Assembly: GCA_021396245.1 (NCBI GenBank)
Contig: WNYE01000004.1
Span: 620,001 to 684,000 of the forward strand
Reading direction: 5' to 3'
DNA length: 64,000 nt
Origin: Sporothrix humicola
Lineage: Eukaryota; Ascomycota; Sordariomycetes; Ophiostomatales; Ophiostomataceae
Shown: positions 10,571 through 23,091 of the stretch, piece after piece
Position numbering within the stretch: position 1 is the first letter of the stretch
How the letters are laid out: every line of letters starts with the position of its first letter
Program-made: the position numbers and the translations under genes
The notes under the pieces: generated by a model
Seen by the model: only the letters and a program-made list of their open reading frames with translations
What the model was told of the DNA's origin: nothing
Database searches by the model: none

Positions 10571-12734
10571 GTTGGTTCTTTGAGTCTCTCTCAAGCTTCT
10601 GGCCATTGCATTGTGACATGGGTCGAGATAGTGACGATGGACTCACGGAGGCAAGAAGGAAGACTCAGTGACATCCTCGTATTCCACAGTGCGATACGGC
10701 TCCCAAAGTAGAAGGCGTTCTTTGGGTCTCTGCTCTGGGCAAGGCCGAGACTCTCTTTTCGCTGTCCAGACTTTTGTGACCTGCTGGGCCTCGCTGGGTC
10801 CTGATGGAGGGTGCGTAATTTCCCCATGTCCCGTCGCGTCTTTTTGGTCCACGCCCATCCCTCATCCATGGTGCCGCATCCCTCGAGTCGGGTAAGCGCT
10901 GGGCGGGTGGCTGCATGTGAAGAGAGAGAGGAAGGAAAAAGGCAAAGATAACGAATACTCTCAAGTGTGGCGGACGGTTTGTTGGATGGTTCTCGCGCAG
11001 TTTGCTCTTTTCTGCGTTTTCTCTGAAAATGCATTATTGATTTTTGGAGGATGCGAAATTGGGCTATTGAATTTGTTGATTTCGTCGTGTGCTGTCTTTG
11101 TCGTATATCTTATGTGGCTGTCGTATCACATATTGCTTTTATTGCCCTTTTCTTGGTCAGGCGGCTGCACCAGTCTGTTGGACTGTAGGGGACGTCTGCG
11201 CAATATCCAGCGCTCGTGTTGAGATTATCCGCGGCCGCTCCCTTCTTTTCCATGACTCTTGTTTGTGAGGCGGCAGTGGAAAAAAAAAAAAAATGCTCGC
11301 TGGTAAGAAACAAATTACCCGGGAACCTGGAGAGCAATAATGTTCGCAAATACAGCTGCAGCCTGCTATCCGCAGCTTCCGGGGACCCCAAAGTGCCTGT
11401 TCCACAATACCTGGGTGCCGCCTTTTTGCTATCCCGTTCAGAGCCTGGCGATATGGAGACAGTCAAGCTGAATTGAGCGCAATAGGCGAGAGGGTAGGAT
11501 TCAAGCTTCACTTGAAGCTCGTCATGGCCAAAAGCCAAGGCCTGTCATCAGGAATGTGATTCACGAGAGTGGTCGGGAAGGGAAAAGTGACGCAGTGCAT
11601 TTTTACGGAAGAAAGTAATGCTTTCTTGTTTTGCTGTTTTGCGGGAAGCGTTTCACGATGCGGCGACAGGGAGAAGGGCACGGGTGTTTCGTAGGACCAA
11701 AAGGAAGAGGGAGCCGCAAAAAGAAGCTTAAGTTCACATCAAGTTTAGTCGAACCATTTTTCAGCTAAACTCAACACTGGTTGACAGCGACGGATGCGGT
11801 GCGAGCTTCGAATTTTGGGTTTGACAGATGGCAGATGTTGTGATACACAAAACGGGACGATCTGGATCGCCAGATGGGCCGCATGGGTTGCGGTTGCTTA
11901 TTGACTGAGTTTATTTATACAACACGAAGAGATATGTCGAGCAAAAATGGGTTGGAAAGATGTTGATTGATTGTCAGAATGTCAACAGTAGAACACTATC
12001 TAGATACAGGAAAAGCCTCCAATCTTTGCCATTTCCATGAACATCCTCCCAATTCCAATATTATTGATTATTGAAGGTAGACCGCACACGGGTTGACGCG
12101 CTGCTCAAGAGAAGATCCATCCAGCCGCTCTTCAGCCCAAAATTCAAAACATGGGGATTTTCAAACAATGGAAACATGAGGAAAACATGAGATGTAGTCT
12201 GTGAGAAAATCTGATGATTTGAAAAATAACAAAATAAAAAAGTCTATGTCAAAATAGAAAAGTAGAAAAGAAGTAGAAACTGGTCCCTCGCGAGGTATCA
12301 AGCTGAAAATAAAAAAGATGTAGAGTAAAAAACAGGAGAACGCTTTCCAAGGTCATTAAAAAACTGATGAGTTTCTGTGATGGGAAAAAGAAAAACTTGA
12401 TGGAAGAAGAAACGAAGATGGTAGAAGTAATTTTGTCCAAACAAGAGTAATAATAGAAGAGAAAAAGAGAAAGAACAGAGTCCGTCGTCAAAGAAAGATT
12501 CTCACATAAAAAGCGGAAATCATATTAATAGAAAAAAATTCGCTGGCTAGAACCCTTTGCGCGGTGAATCAAAAGTCATCCTTTCTGTCTCCAAAATAAT
12601 TAACTCTGGTAAGATTTGACAGGTACCATCTTCAAATCTTCAAAATCCATTATTCCCAGCACATAAAAAAAAGAGATTGTCGTAGGTTTTTCGGGAAGGG
12701 GGTAAAGGAGGTAGTCTTCTTGTGGTTACTCCAT

Positions 12735-13174
12735 TTACAGCAGGATGGCGGCGCCCAGGGCGACGACACCGGCAGCACCGGAGAGCATGACCTTGCCGGC
12801 ACCGGCAGTGACAACGGCCGACTGGGTAGGGGTGTACGAGCCAGTCGGCTTGGTGACCGAGACGGTGGCGTTGTTGTAGCTGGGATTTGTTAGCAGACTG
12901 TTCATATCTGATGTCAGGAGATCGGATCTACTTACGGAGTCGTGCACGAGACCGTGGTGGCGGTGGTGACGGGCTTGCTGATGGTGCAAGGGCAGTCGGT
13001 GATGGTCAGGGTGGTGGCCGAGGTGATGGTGTAGGTCTTGCCGTTGTGGGTCAGGGTGGTGGCCTCAGGGCAGTAGGTGGTCAGGGCAGTGACGACCTCG
13101 GTGGTGTAGGTCACGTTCTGGCCGGCAGAGACGGCAGTGGCAAGGGCCAGGATGGAGGCGACGGAGAACTTCAT
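12735..13174 (-). CDS. ccg-6: Small GPI-type cell-wall protein, clock-controlled protein 6 (CCG-6) family
   Basis: Two exons, 13174-12936 and 12879-12735, give 127 residues. The 56-nt intron (12935-12880) starts GTAAGT, has a GCTAAC branch site and ends CCCAG; the proline codon at residue 80 is split. The protein has a signal peptide (about 1-17), then a Thr/Ser/Val-rich segment with Cys at 35, 61, 63 and 77, including the TYCP and TITDCPCT signatures of the CCG-6/SED1-like wall proteins. N-glycosylation sequons lie at N20 and N83. It ends in a hydrophobic tail (about 108-127) after small residues, as in a GPI-anchor signal, so the mature protein should be a surface or wall protein. In Neurospora the homologue is rhythmically expressed; whether that holds here is unknown. 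The CT-rich leader and upstream TATA box fit strong expression. Confidence 0.82.
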
Positions 13175-13385
13175 TTTGTCGGTTGGGTTGGTTGTCGAGA
13201 AGACGGTTTGAAGAGTGTGTGGTAGAAGGTGGAGGAATTAAGGTGCGGTGAAGCGGGTTGAGGTTGTTGTAACGAGTGAAATTGACTGTAGAGTCAGGGT
13301 AAGTTGATGAGAGCGAGTGTGGGTGAGGAAGAAAAGAGGAAAGAAAGAAAAAAGGAATGGAGCAGGAAAGGGAGTGAGAGGGCAG

Positions 13386-13395
13386 TCTTATATAC
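13386..13395 (-). promoter_or_regulatory. TATA box of the ccg-6-like gene
   Basis: The minus strand reads TGTATATAAGA here, about 215 bases before the ATG at 13174. The region between is pyrimidine-rich on the minus strand, as in leaders of highly expressed fungal genes. Assignment is by sequence and position only. Confidence 0.5.
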
Positions 13396-16300
13396 AGGAA
13401 TGGGCCACCGCGTTGGCCACTGTTTTTGGGCGTTTTTGCTGGCGTTGGCGTGTGTTTTGCTGGCGGGCCTGATTTTACAGGGGAGGGGGGGTGAGAAAAG
13501 GGCCGAGGGGGGCGTATTGGAGGGTATGGGGGTGTTGATAGGGGTGTGTCTTTGGGGGTCTTCTGAAGAGCAATTGTTAGTGCATCTTTGGGGGGCTCTG
13601 TCAGCGCACCTGAAAATCAAAACAGGGCCCTTGCAGATGCCAGATGGGATGGAAACGACATGCAGAGTATGCAGAGGACTCACAACAAGGAACGACAGAA
13701 AACAGGAACAGGAGGAACAACAGCAGGAACAGCATGGGAACAGGGCCTGACTGACAGACCACACAGCGTGAGCGAAAAGGAGATTGACCAGCGCTAACTA
13801 GCCCAGATCCGTGCAGCGGTCCATAATTTCCTTTTCCACTCTTTTTTTGGTCAATCATAACAGGACTTTCCGGGAGCGGACTAGGGACTGGGATGCTGAG
13901 TTGACTCTGGCCTGCGAAGAAGAGAGCCTTCGTATGGTGTGGATCTTGGGCAGAACAGGGGTGGGTGGAGATGGGTGCGGTGGGTACCAGGAAAAAGGAG
14001 AAAAGGAGGTGCAGCGGTTGTGGGTAGTGGTGGAGAGAGGATATCTCGGTTTTGTTTTTATTTTGGTCTTCTTTGGTGTGTTTTGCTGGTATTTCCTGCT
14101 TTGTTTTTCTTCACACTGTACCGACTCTTGCTTGACGTTCATTTCTCGGGCTTACTCCTTTGGGATTGTGATTTCATTTGACCTGTGATTGCGTCCACGC
14201 CGAGTTCTCTCCATACGAAATCAAAAGTTGCCACCAGGGAAGCACATTTCAGCATTGTGCTATTTTATCGTGACAATATGAGCTCTGACCGACAATGCCT
14301 GCCAATGCCTGCAAATACGAGCATGATGGGACGCTCTGGACGAGGCAAAAAGAGAGAGAATAACGCCTGGAAATCAAAAGAAAAGCACCCACCACAAAGC
14401 CACTGTGCACCCACTCACTGCAGTCCACTACTGCTGCTGCAGAATTTCCCCGAAATGAGCGAGATGAGCAGGAGTCTCTCTTTCTCTGCCTCACTATGGC
14501 CCCAAGGATGAATACGAGCGCTGTAATTTGCACTGCAGAGAAGCGCAATCTTGCACGCATTATTGACCGCATTTCGGCGTATTTTTGCTTCCTTCTTTTG
14601 TTTGTTTTGGAGGGTCTGCACTGTTGTTGTGGTTTTATTGTGGCTCTATTGTGTTATCTCTCGCTGAAAAACAGTGGACTATTGCATCTGATGGCATCCG
14701 CTCCTCTTTCGTTGCCCTGCAACAGCGGCTTACATGCCAGTGAGCAGGATCCTCGCTGCAGATTCACAATTTGTTCAGATTTACAGTGGGCTATTACACG
14801 CCTCGGGCTCTGTCACTGGCATGCGGATGGAAATATCAAGATCAAGCCACCGAAGCAAGACGCCCAGACGGGTAGGGAGACCAGAACACGGGCAGGGCGA
14901 GGAAGGGAAAAAAAAAGAAAGAAGGAAAGAAAACGAGGCCTTTCCTCGGCAACGATTGGAATGGATGATGCGGCACTGAAGAAGTGAGAGGCGCTGAAAG
15001 ACATGAGAGAACATCCAGAAGGACCAGAAGAACTGCATGACTACGACGTACTGAGTATGTATTTACACATACGCAATGTGTTTTGCAGCGTCTAGCCTAC
15101 GGGGAGAGATAGCTCTGAAGGCATTTTCGTTAGAGGGGATTGCACTATTTGCTTGCTTTTTCCTTGATTGATTTCTCTTTGGTGCATTTTTGGTGCCATT
15201 TTCTTTGGGTGTAGTCGTCATTATCTCTGGGCAAATGCAAGGCACACAAGCATGCTTTTTGGAGCGAACATGGCCCCGTCACCTGCAAAATGGAGACCTC
15301 CGGCCAGAAAGCGCTGCAAAAACAGGGCAGGAGAAGCTTTGGCAGGAATCTACTACGTAGCTTTTGGTGGTGTGCCAGGCCAGAGATAAGAGGGAAAAAA
15401 AAAGGCGCCAAACGAGGCCAAGGTTCAGTGACAGGGAATGGTCATCATTGCGATTGCGCCGCGAGATACGCCGTGCGAATAGTTTGTGACGATGCTCCGC
15501 CAGAAAAGAGATAGGACTGGATCGAAGAAGTGCAAATTGGACAGGAGACGAGATACGAGAATCAGAAACGCAAGACTCGGCCAGGTACCTGAAGCGATGT
15601 GCAGCGGCGGCCCAAGCTGAAGTGACAGCTAGAGAAAGGCGAGAATGGGCAAAAAGGGCAAAAAGGGGAAAATAAGAAAATACTGGACATGGGACGGCGC
15701 CAGGAACAGGAGCAGGCCTATTGGTCCTTTTTTGAGCCTTCTTCTCCTTTGTCACCTCGCAAGATCGATTCTCACCTCGCACTTTGATTCGCACTGTCGC
15801 AGTAATCAAACTGAGCAAAAGCCAACGAGCGCCGGCGCAACGGCGGCCTGCGGATGATGGGCGACGGCCGATCCCTAGGCCCTTTTTGTTTCCCTTACTA
15901 TTGCCCTTTCACAGTGGCTGTTTGCCACCCAAGTCCCTGTTCCTGTTTCTTTTTTTGGCCTGTCCTTTTGTGCTTGTTTCCTTCTCTTCCATTTTTTCTT
16001 TGTTCAGGGGCCGGCCAATGGAAAAACCTGGAAATGAACCCTCTGACTCTCACTGCCAAAAGTACTCGTAAAGTCGTAGGAGAGAGAGTGAGAGTGAGAT
16101 ATGGAGTACATGGAATTAATGCCCAAGCGCCATACAACGTGCAAGTATCTTACTTTTGTCGTGATGCGATACCTACGGTGGACACGACTCCCCATAATCC
16201 CCTATTATTCCCCCTATTCCTTCTCCATCTGAGCCCCAGAGCCCCTATGTCCTTCTGCATGCCACAGGGAAACCACAAAGGACTGAGAGCGAATCATGCC

Positions 16301-18917
16301 CCTGGCGCAGGGCCCTTTTGACCATTTGGTCCCCTTTCCCAGGTGTGCACTCAGCCCAGTTTGTGCGACCAGGGCGGGCGATATGTCGTGGAAAAGAGAC
16401 AGAAGAGACAGGGAATCAGGGGAAACACAAGAAACAGGGGAAGCTGGAGGAAACGCGCCGTGAGATAAGGTGGGTTTTTCGGAGAAGATTTTAATGGATT
16501 TTTTACTGGGATGTTTGAGAGATTCATACGAGATTTCAGAGATTTCAGTGACAGTGGCGGTACTTTCTTGTGTTTCCCTGTCAGTGTCGCGTCGCTGTTC
16601 ATCTGTTGCAAGCCTCACTGCAAGGTACCGAAAGGGGGCGGCTCAGGCTCATTGGCACAAAGACGTGGACTGGACGTGTTACTCGTAACTGGTGGACGAC
16701 AGCAAAATGCACGAAAAGCCTGGGCCACCACACCATCAGGCTCACACACGCGACGAGCCGGGGCCAGGAGAGTGGTAGGGTGGTAAGAAGAGCAGAAAAA
16801 AAGATAAAAAAGAGTTCGTTTCCTTTTTTAGCGGGGCGCGGAAATGAGCTGCGGACGCCACTGCTTGTTCGGAAACCAGTGTGGGTGGATTCCCTTTTTG
16901 GTTCTTATGGGAGAAGGAGTGAACTCATACTGTGTAGTATCTGAGTTTCCTATTGGAGGATTGGCATGAGCCTCTCTCAGAATAAGGAATTGCTGCAGGA
17001 CCTCGTATGTGACGTGCCTCTTCACCTGAAATCGAGAGAAGATACCGAGAATTCGAGAGAGATAGAGAGAGATAGCGGTCGAAAAGCTGAAAGACAGAAC
17101 AAACGCATCAAGGTCAAGGCCAAGGTCAACTGGTCAAGCGCACATCCATTTCTCGTACAAGGTCCTCTGAAGGATCGAGATAGATATGATGGATGGCATA
17201 CTTTGTGAGATGCAAAAGCACGGAACGAACATCGTCATCACAGCGGCACAGGCAATGGCACGGTACTTGCGATACGAGCGCAAAACCGCAAGAAAGAGCA
17301 CAGGCAAAGACTGAGCGCTGGAATGCTTCGATGGTTGCCGTGGACGTCGTTGCCTTTCCTTGTCGCACTGTACCTCACAAGCAATGCGGGATATCGGGAG
17401 AATCTCAGTAGCTGATAAGTACCTGCAACTAAGAACAACATTCCCTGTTCAGCATGCTTTTTTCACGGTTTGCGAGAGTCTGGAAGCTCACAAGCTGGGC
17501 TTTCCGACCAAACCAAAAACCAAGGTGATGGACATACGAGTTCCGGCTGGCGGACCTTGTTTGATGAACAATCCCAGAATCTCCCCCCATGAAGCATGGT
17601 CCATGGAGCTTCGGTGGAGCTTGCTTGAGCTATTCTTGTTTTCCCTGTTCTTTTGTAAAAAAATGACAATTAAAAGTCGGACATGACTTGCGACAAAAGT
17701 TCGATGGAGGTCCAGAAGCCGATGGACAGGAAGAGGAGAAAGTCAAAGACTTTCGAGAGTGAAAGGCTCGGCGGTCACCACACAGTATGGAGTAAAATAC
17801 GGAGATGGGTCATCTATGGAGCACGGAGTCAGAAAGCTGGAGCTCTCCTTGTCTCGTATGAATTATCTCATTATCTCGATCTTCCAGAATGTCAGTCAGA
17901 TACGAATATCTTGGTGCTTCGATGGACTTGCAATTTGCGATTTGCTTGTGATTCATACCGGCAAGGCCAGCCTCTCTCTCCCCAAGCCGGAGCCTCATCC
18001 AATATCGAAACGTCCAGCCGTCAAGCCTTGAGTCAATTTGAATGTCGTTCAACTCCTTTTGACCCCCCTACCCCCTAATCATAACCGCTCGGGTAACCGC
18101 CATCCCCTTGTTCCCTGGTTCACAAGAAGCTTTGGGCACATTTTTACGAGGCACAGTCGTGTCGACTGTGTGCGTCTCCTTTTTCCCTGGTCTCTTTTGA
18201 TTTTATTTCGCCTTATTATTTCCACCCTTATTTTATTTATTTATTTTTATCATTTGTCGTAGCTTTTCCTCCCTTCCCGCTTTGCTCGTGGCTCCCGTCT
18301 CCTGGCCCGGCCGATCGTGTCGCCCAGATTGACTCCCGCGGCATGGTTCTTGGCTTTTCTAGCAAAAGAAGGCCTCACCTCTCAAAGCAAGGCCTGGCCT
18401 AATGTTTATCTTTTGCCATTCTCTACCCTTATGTTTGTATATGTGTTTTATATTGTGTTATTGTGTCTATCCGCATTGTTGCGGGCCGTCTTGTTCGCCT
18501 GCATTCCCCGTCTTTTCTCCTTTGCTTTGATTTTCTCTTGTTCCAAGACGGGATTTGCCCCCCTGGGCATTCCATCTCTTGTTTTTTATCTCCTCCGCTG
18601 GCCAGACTCGTGGATCCGGCTCTCAAACATTGACAAGTGGGCACTGTTATTTTGACAGATGAATGGCATCTGACGTTTGAATATCGTAGCATATTTGATT
18701 AACAGAGATGATTATTTTTGTCCAGTGCTTTACATATATTTACTTTGGGGTTTGAATTAATTTGGTGCACCAATTTTCAAGATTCAATGCATTTCATTGG
18801 CTCATTTTTGACATAATTCTTTGAATTTGATGGCCATTTAATTGTTGCATTTTTCTTCTCTGAAATAAAAATAAATAAAATTCAAGCATATTGCTATTGA
18901 CAGGATCAGTATCTTAT

Positions 18918-18931
18918 TACTCCGTACTCCG
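18918..18931. repeat. Tandem TACTCCG motif
   Basis: TACTCCGTACTCCG is two abutting copies of the motif that is dispersed over 38-57.5 kb (ACGGAGTA on the other strand). It sits at the right edge of an A/T-rich stretch. This is the only exact copy of the 8-mer in the left 38 kb of the window. Confidence 0.6.
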
Positions 18932-19654
18932 AACATGAGCTCCATACCCAACCCCCCAAGCTCAGGGGGGATAGCTTGCTATTGCGTTTCCTCTCCCCTG
19001 TTTTTATTGATATCGTGTGCTCACTTCCACACGACGGCGGCTTGTGCTCCATACGGGGCTGCAGGGCCTCAAACGCTTGTCCACCGCCATAACATATCAT
19101 ACTTTTGGTTGTTCACAGCAAAAGCCGTTCAACGTCGTATTGTCCAGCGCCTCGTCTGCAGCCTTCATGTCCTGAACTTATCTCGCCTGTCCAGGCCTTG
19201 GAAATGGATGAAAGGTTGGAAAAGGGCCTGAGCTGAGCTCGAGCTCCAGTGGGCCTCTTTTTTGCAGAATATGAAGCTCCCCTGAAGCTCTAAGAGAGCT
19301 TTCTCCTGAACTCCTCACCCTGCAGGAGCATCTCGCGTTGCTTGTTGTTTTGCTGACCGTCTCGTCGCCTCGCCTCGCCACTCGTATTTCTTTGACGTTT
19401 GATGCCAACATGAGCATCGTTCGTGTTTGTCGTTCGTTCTGTCACTTTTCTGTCTCATCTCTTGGCCGCCGCGTTTCTTGGCCTTTCCTTCTCATCTTCA
19501 GAAAAAGCAAAGAAAGCAGCAAGGGGGTGAATTGGCAACGAAAAAATTCTTCGAATGAGCGGCCGCCCGTAGTCAGCAATATTGGCAAGAAGACTCCAAA
19601 TACGTCGTAGAACGAGGGCCAAGAGACCGAACACCTCGCTTCTCCAGGCTGGGT

Positions 19655-19694
19655 GGTCTCTTGGTCTCTTGGTCTCTTGGTCTCTTGGTCTTTT
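19655..19694. repeat. 8-bp tandem repeat (GGTCTCTT)n
   Basis: Four perfect copies of GGTCTCTT are followed by one variant, GGTCTTTT. This is a short minisatellite in non-coding DNA. Confidence 0.9.
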
Positions 19695-22600
19695 GGGTTC
19701 TGTCCGCCAACACAGCTTTGGGAATAGCCTCGCGTCAGTGAAGGTTACTGAGTTATTGACTGTCCACTATTCGCCATCCAACTCTGCTACTGTCCACTTC
19801 GACAGTTTGCCCTCCACTCCACCATGGCACCTTCCGCCGTCCCGGTTGGCCTCGCGCGTCGCCGACGGGCACGTCCTTTCTCTCCTTCGCGTCTCGACTC
19901 ACAACGGTGGCGTTGGTGGACTCAGAGAGCAACTCTCTATCGTCTCCTCGCAGTAAACTTTGCGCTTGCCTGTTTGGGGAAGATACCTCATTTCCACCTC
20001 ATCCACTCACCCACTCCGCTGGCTGAACTATCGCGCGCTACTTTTTGCAAAGGGAAAGTGCACTGAATTCGCGATGGAGTCTGGGCGTATCTGCGCGTGT
20101 GCTTTCCTTCTTCTCTTGGGAGGAGGCATCTCCAGTGGCCCCGTTCCTGAGTCCAGAAGTGACCCATCGCCCCGTATCTCAATCTTGTCAGTGCATTTCC
20201 GCCTTCTGTAACAGGACGGATGAAGAAACGAGGCCAGACCGCATAAGAAAAGGGGAGGAGGTGAAGAGGAGAAGAACGTAAAAGAGGAGCAAAGAGGAGC
20301 TGGTTATGGGGCACTCTTCATGCTTGGTGAAATAACGATGCGGAGAAACGAAGGTCTGAAGCAATCACGATGCAGAGAGCTCAATAATACGGAGCACGTC
20401 GTACATAACATGCGATGGAGCTCTCAATATGGACTGCAATGCGCTGGCAGAGATCCATTCGTCGTATGCCGAGATGGCGGTGACAGGAATCAGCAATAGT
20501 AGAAAGAAAGTGGAAAACGAGCAGCAAGAAAGCACGGAGCACATTGCAGGTAAGATATGCCCAAAGATACAATGGATCTCGCACAGTGGAAGAAGGCAAA
20601 AAGAACGACAGAAACGAGATTGAAATTGCATCTCCATCTTTGCTCCATCCTGACGGAACACCCCGTCGGTCGAGAGTCCAGAATCTCGAGAGAGAGTCAA
20701 GGAAAGTCCAAAGAAAGAAAAGAAAGGCGACAGGCCCACGGATCATGACCCGGCCAGACCACCGACCGTTGTTGACACCCCTGTTCCGGATCCTAAAATA
20801 CGAACAGTGGAAAGAAAGAAGCAACTCAGAAAAGAAAGAAGAAAAAAAAACGCAATTTCCAGAGCGCCAAGCGAAGTTGCGCATTAGGATCAACACAAAA
20901 TGAAAGGTTAAAAAAGCACTCACAAAAATAAGAGTGCAGGTGCCGTGAGCAAGGGGAAATAACATGGTTCCTTTTTTCTTTCTTTGCAGTCATAGTGTGA
21001 CAGTCTGCCGCTTTGATTTCTGGGTTTGATTTCTGATTTGTAGGCACATTCACTGATTGCGGTCACTTCCACGGGAATCCTTCGTCTGATGTTTCTTTCC
21101 TTCTGCTATCCCCTGCTGCCGCCCGTGTTCATGGCGAATGCAGTTAGCCGGCCACGATGCGGCCTGTCCTATCTTCCTCTCATATCGCTTCCTTCTCATC
21201 TCTGGCTTGTTCCTCGTTCCTTCTCATCTGCCAACTGTGAGCCCAGCGTTGGAACGTGGGAAGGATGGATGCAACATTGCCGGCGTTCTGCATTACGACC
21301 TCACAGTGTCTATCTTCTTATTGGCACACGTCGTCAGCAAGATGCAATCTGTGGAATCCCGTATGGGACAAGAAAATTCAAGCAAACGAGCATGAAGCAT
21401 CACCACAATCAGTCTTTTCGGTGTCTCTGTCTTGCCTCCACATTGTAGTAAATCGTGAATGTGTAAATTTGCCTTCGTATGGACGTGGTCATCTCCAGAT
21501 CATCTCTTCTAGACCCAACGGACGGCTGCCGGACCGCACTTGTGGGTAATAAGGTTCAACCTTTTCTCGTGTCCTTTGGGCCTATTTTGATGTTTAATTT
21601 GCACCATCGTGACAATCCTCCGAGGCGCATGCGGTTCGTTCCCCTTTTTGCTCGACGCTGTCTTTCCCTCACCGCATATCCTCATCCCGGAAGTGTTGCA
21701 TGTCCCCTTTTGCCTGCTTTTGGGAGGTCTCATGCTTCCCCGCTCGGCGCTGGAACCAAAAACGCGTTTGTGCCACGTCTACTTTTTCTGGCTTCTCCAT
21801 ACATACAAGAAAGACGCGTTCCGCACGTCCAGACAGACCATCGGTCGCGTTTTCTTTGACTGATGCTGCGTTTGCAGTCGTTCTCTCGCCCCAGGTCGCC
21901 TCGCCCCTCTTCCCCAGTTCCCTCGGCCAGGTAGAGTTCAATCGAGTCGAAATCGAAGATCACAAACACCTACCTTCCTCGGTTCACGATGTGATCTACC
22001 ATTGTTGGTTGCCGAACATCAGGGTGCGATGGAAGAACAGTCATTGTGCTTCCCCTCTGTCTGGCCACTATCTCACCAGTGGTAGTATCGCTTGACAGTC
22101 ACCTTACAATCATATGATCAGCCGCTCTCTTACAAGTCACTTCGCCCCAGATGGCAGCATTGATGGCTGTCAGGCTTCATCGAAGAACCATCACTCACAT
22201 TGCTCTCAGTTGACGTTGACACGGCTGTGGTTAATATATCCAGAAACTACCCGACGAACCCAAACGCCCGGAATTCAAGCGAAGAACCGACAGGGCGAAC
22301 AAGCGAACGAGTCCAAGACACGGCACGGCTACGGCTACGGATACAATAAGGTTGCCAGACCTCTTGTTTCGTGTCGCCTGGTTTGCTGTTTCGAACGGTT
22401 GCTCCCGTCTTCCGTCATGACGAACGAGGTCTTGCTGCAGAGGCAAACGAAACGAAACGTGCAAACGAGAGATCCCTCTCGAGAGCCTCGACCATGTCTT
22501 CCTCGATGGCGAAAAAGCATACAACGCAGGAAGCAACCCAATTGCGAATTTTCGCCGTTTTGGAAATACGAGTGTATTGAAGTTGTGGTGGTTGTGATGA

Positions 22601-23091
22601 CTGTCGCTTAAACTCAATCAATTGGCGATGCTGCTGTCATCTGGCGACGACTTGCTGGCTATCAATTGAGCGATGCACAACAAAATGTTGGGCAGCAGTA
22701 TCGATCGCTTGCAAAGGGAGACAATTATGTCATGGACGAACCAGTGTCGTCGTCATTATTGTCCATTTTTGTCATGGTGAGGGGTCGGTCTTTGTTGGTG
22801 CCCGCTTTGGTGGAAAGAGCGAACGAGGTGCATCTGCCGAAAGGGCGATCCCCACGGAAGGTGCGTTTTGTGGTTTGTTGGTTTGTAAGGCATTTGAAGT
22901 CAGAATCGCCGAAGCACGCCACAAAGGGTAGAGCAGATACGGAAACTGCAGCAATCAGGAAAGAACGACTTGCAAAAACTGACAACAACAATACCATTTC
23001 CAGTTTTGCACGACATCTCCAGCTTCAATTGGCAGTCCCTAGAACTCGACAAACCAAACCAACGGCGATAACAACCTCACTCCTCCACACG

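Larger units (their letters stand above)
4986..12734. other. Long intergenic region, no convincing protein gene
   Basis: About 7.7 kb lie between two minus-strand genes. The longest open frames (6813-7466 +, 10075-10671 +, 8531-9052 +) have no family resemblance, unremarkable composition and often no ATG. An A/T-rich stretch at about 6430-6640 is followed by a CpG-rich block (6640-7080) that starts with the StuA-type site cluster. A second A/T-rich stretch at about 12150-12700 flanks the 3' side of the wall-protein gene. A small GTGCA repeat array is near 9530-9585. Confidence 0.5.
13396..23091. other. Long intergenic region, no convincing protein gene
   Basis: About 9.7 kb contain only short open frames on both strands, none with a recognisable family or coding composition. 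Visible items are an intron-like 3' end (GCTAAC at 13793-13798 with AG at 13806), an A/T-rich stretch at about 18660-18900, a tandem TACTCCG pair at 18918-18931 and an 8-bp tandem array at 19655-19694. The bases just before 23092 are the promoter and leader of the oxidoreductase gene. Confidence 0.5.

Noticed and set aside
22666..23091. N-terminal extension of the quinone oxidoreductase
   Set aside because: The frame is open, but family homology starts at 23092 and the upstream part has no conserved features; a targeting extension from the ATG at 22732 is not excluded.
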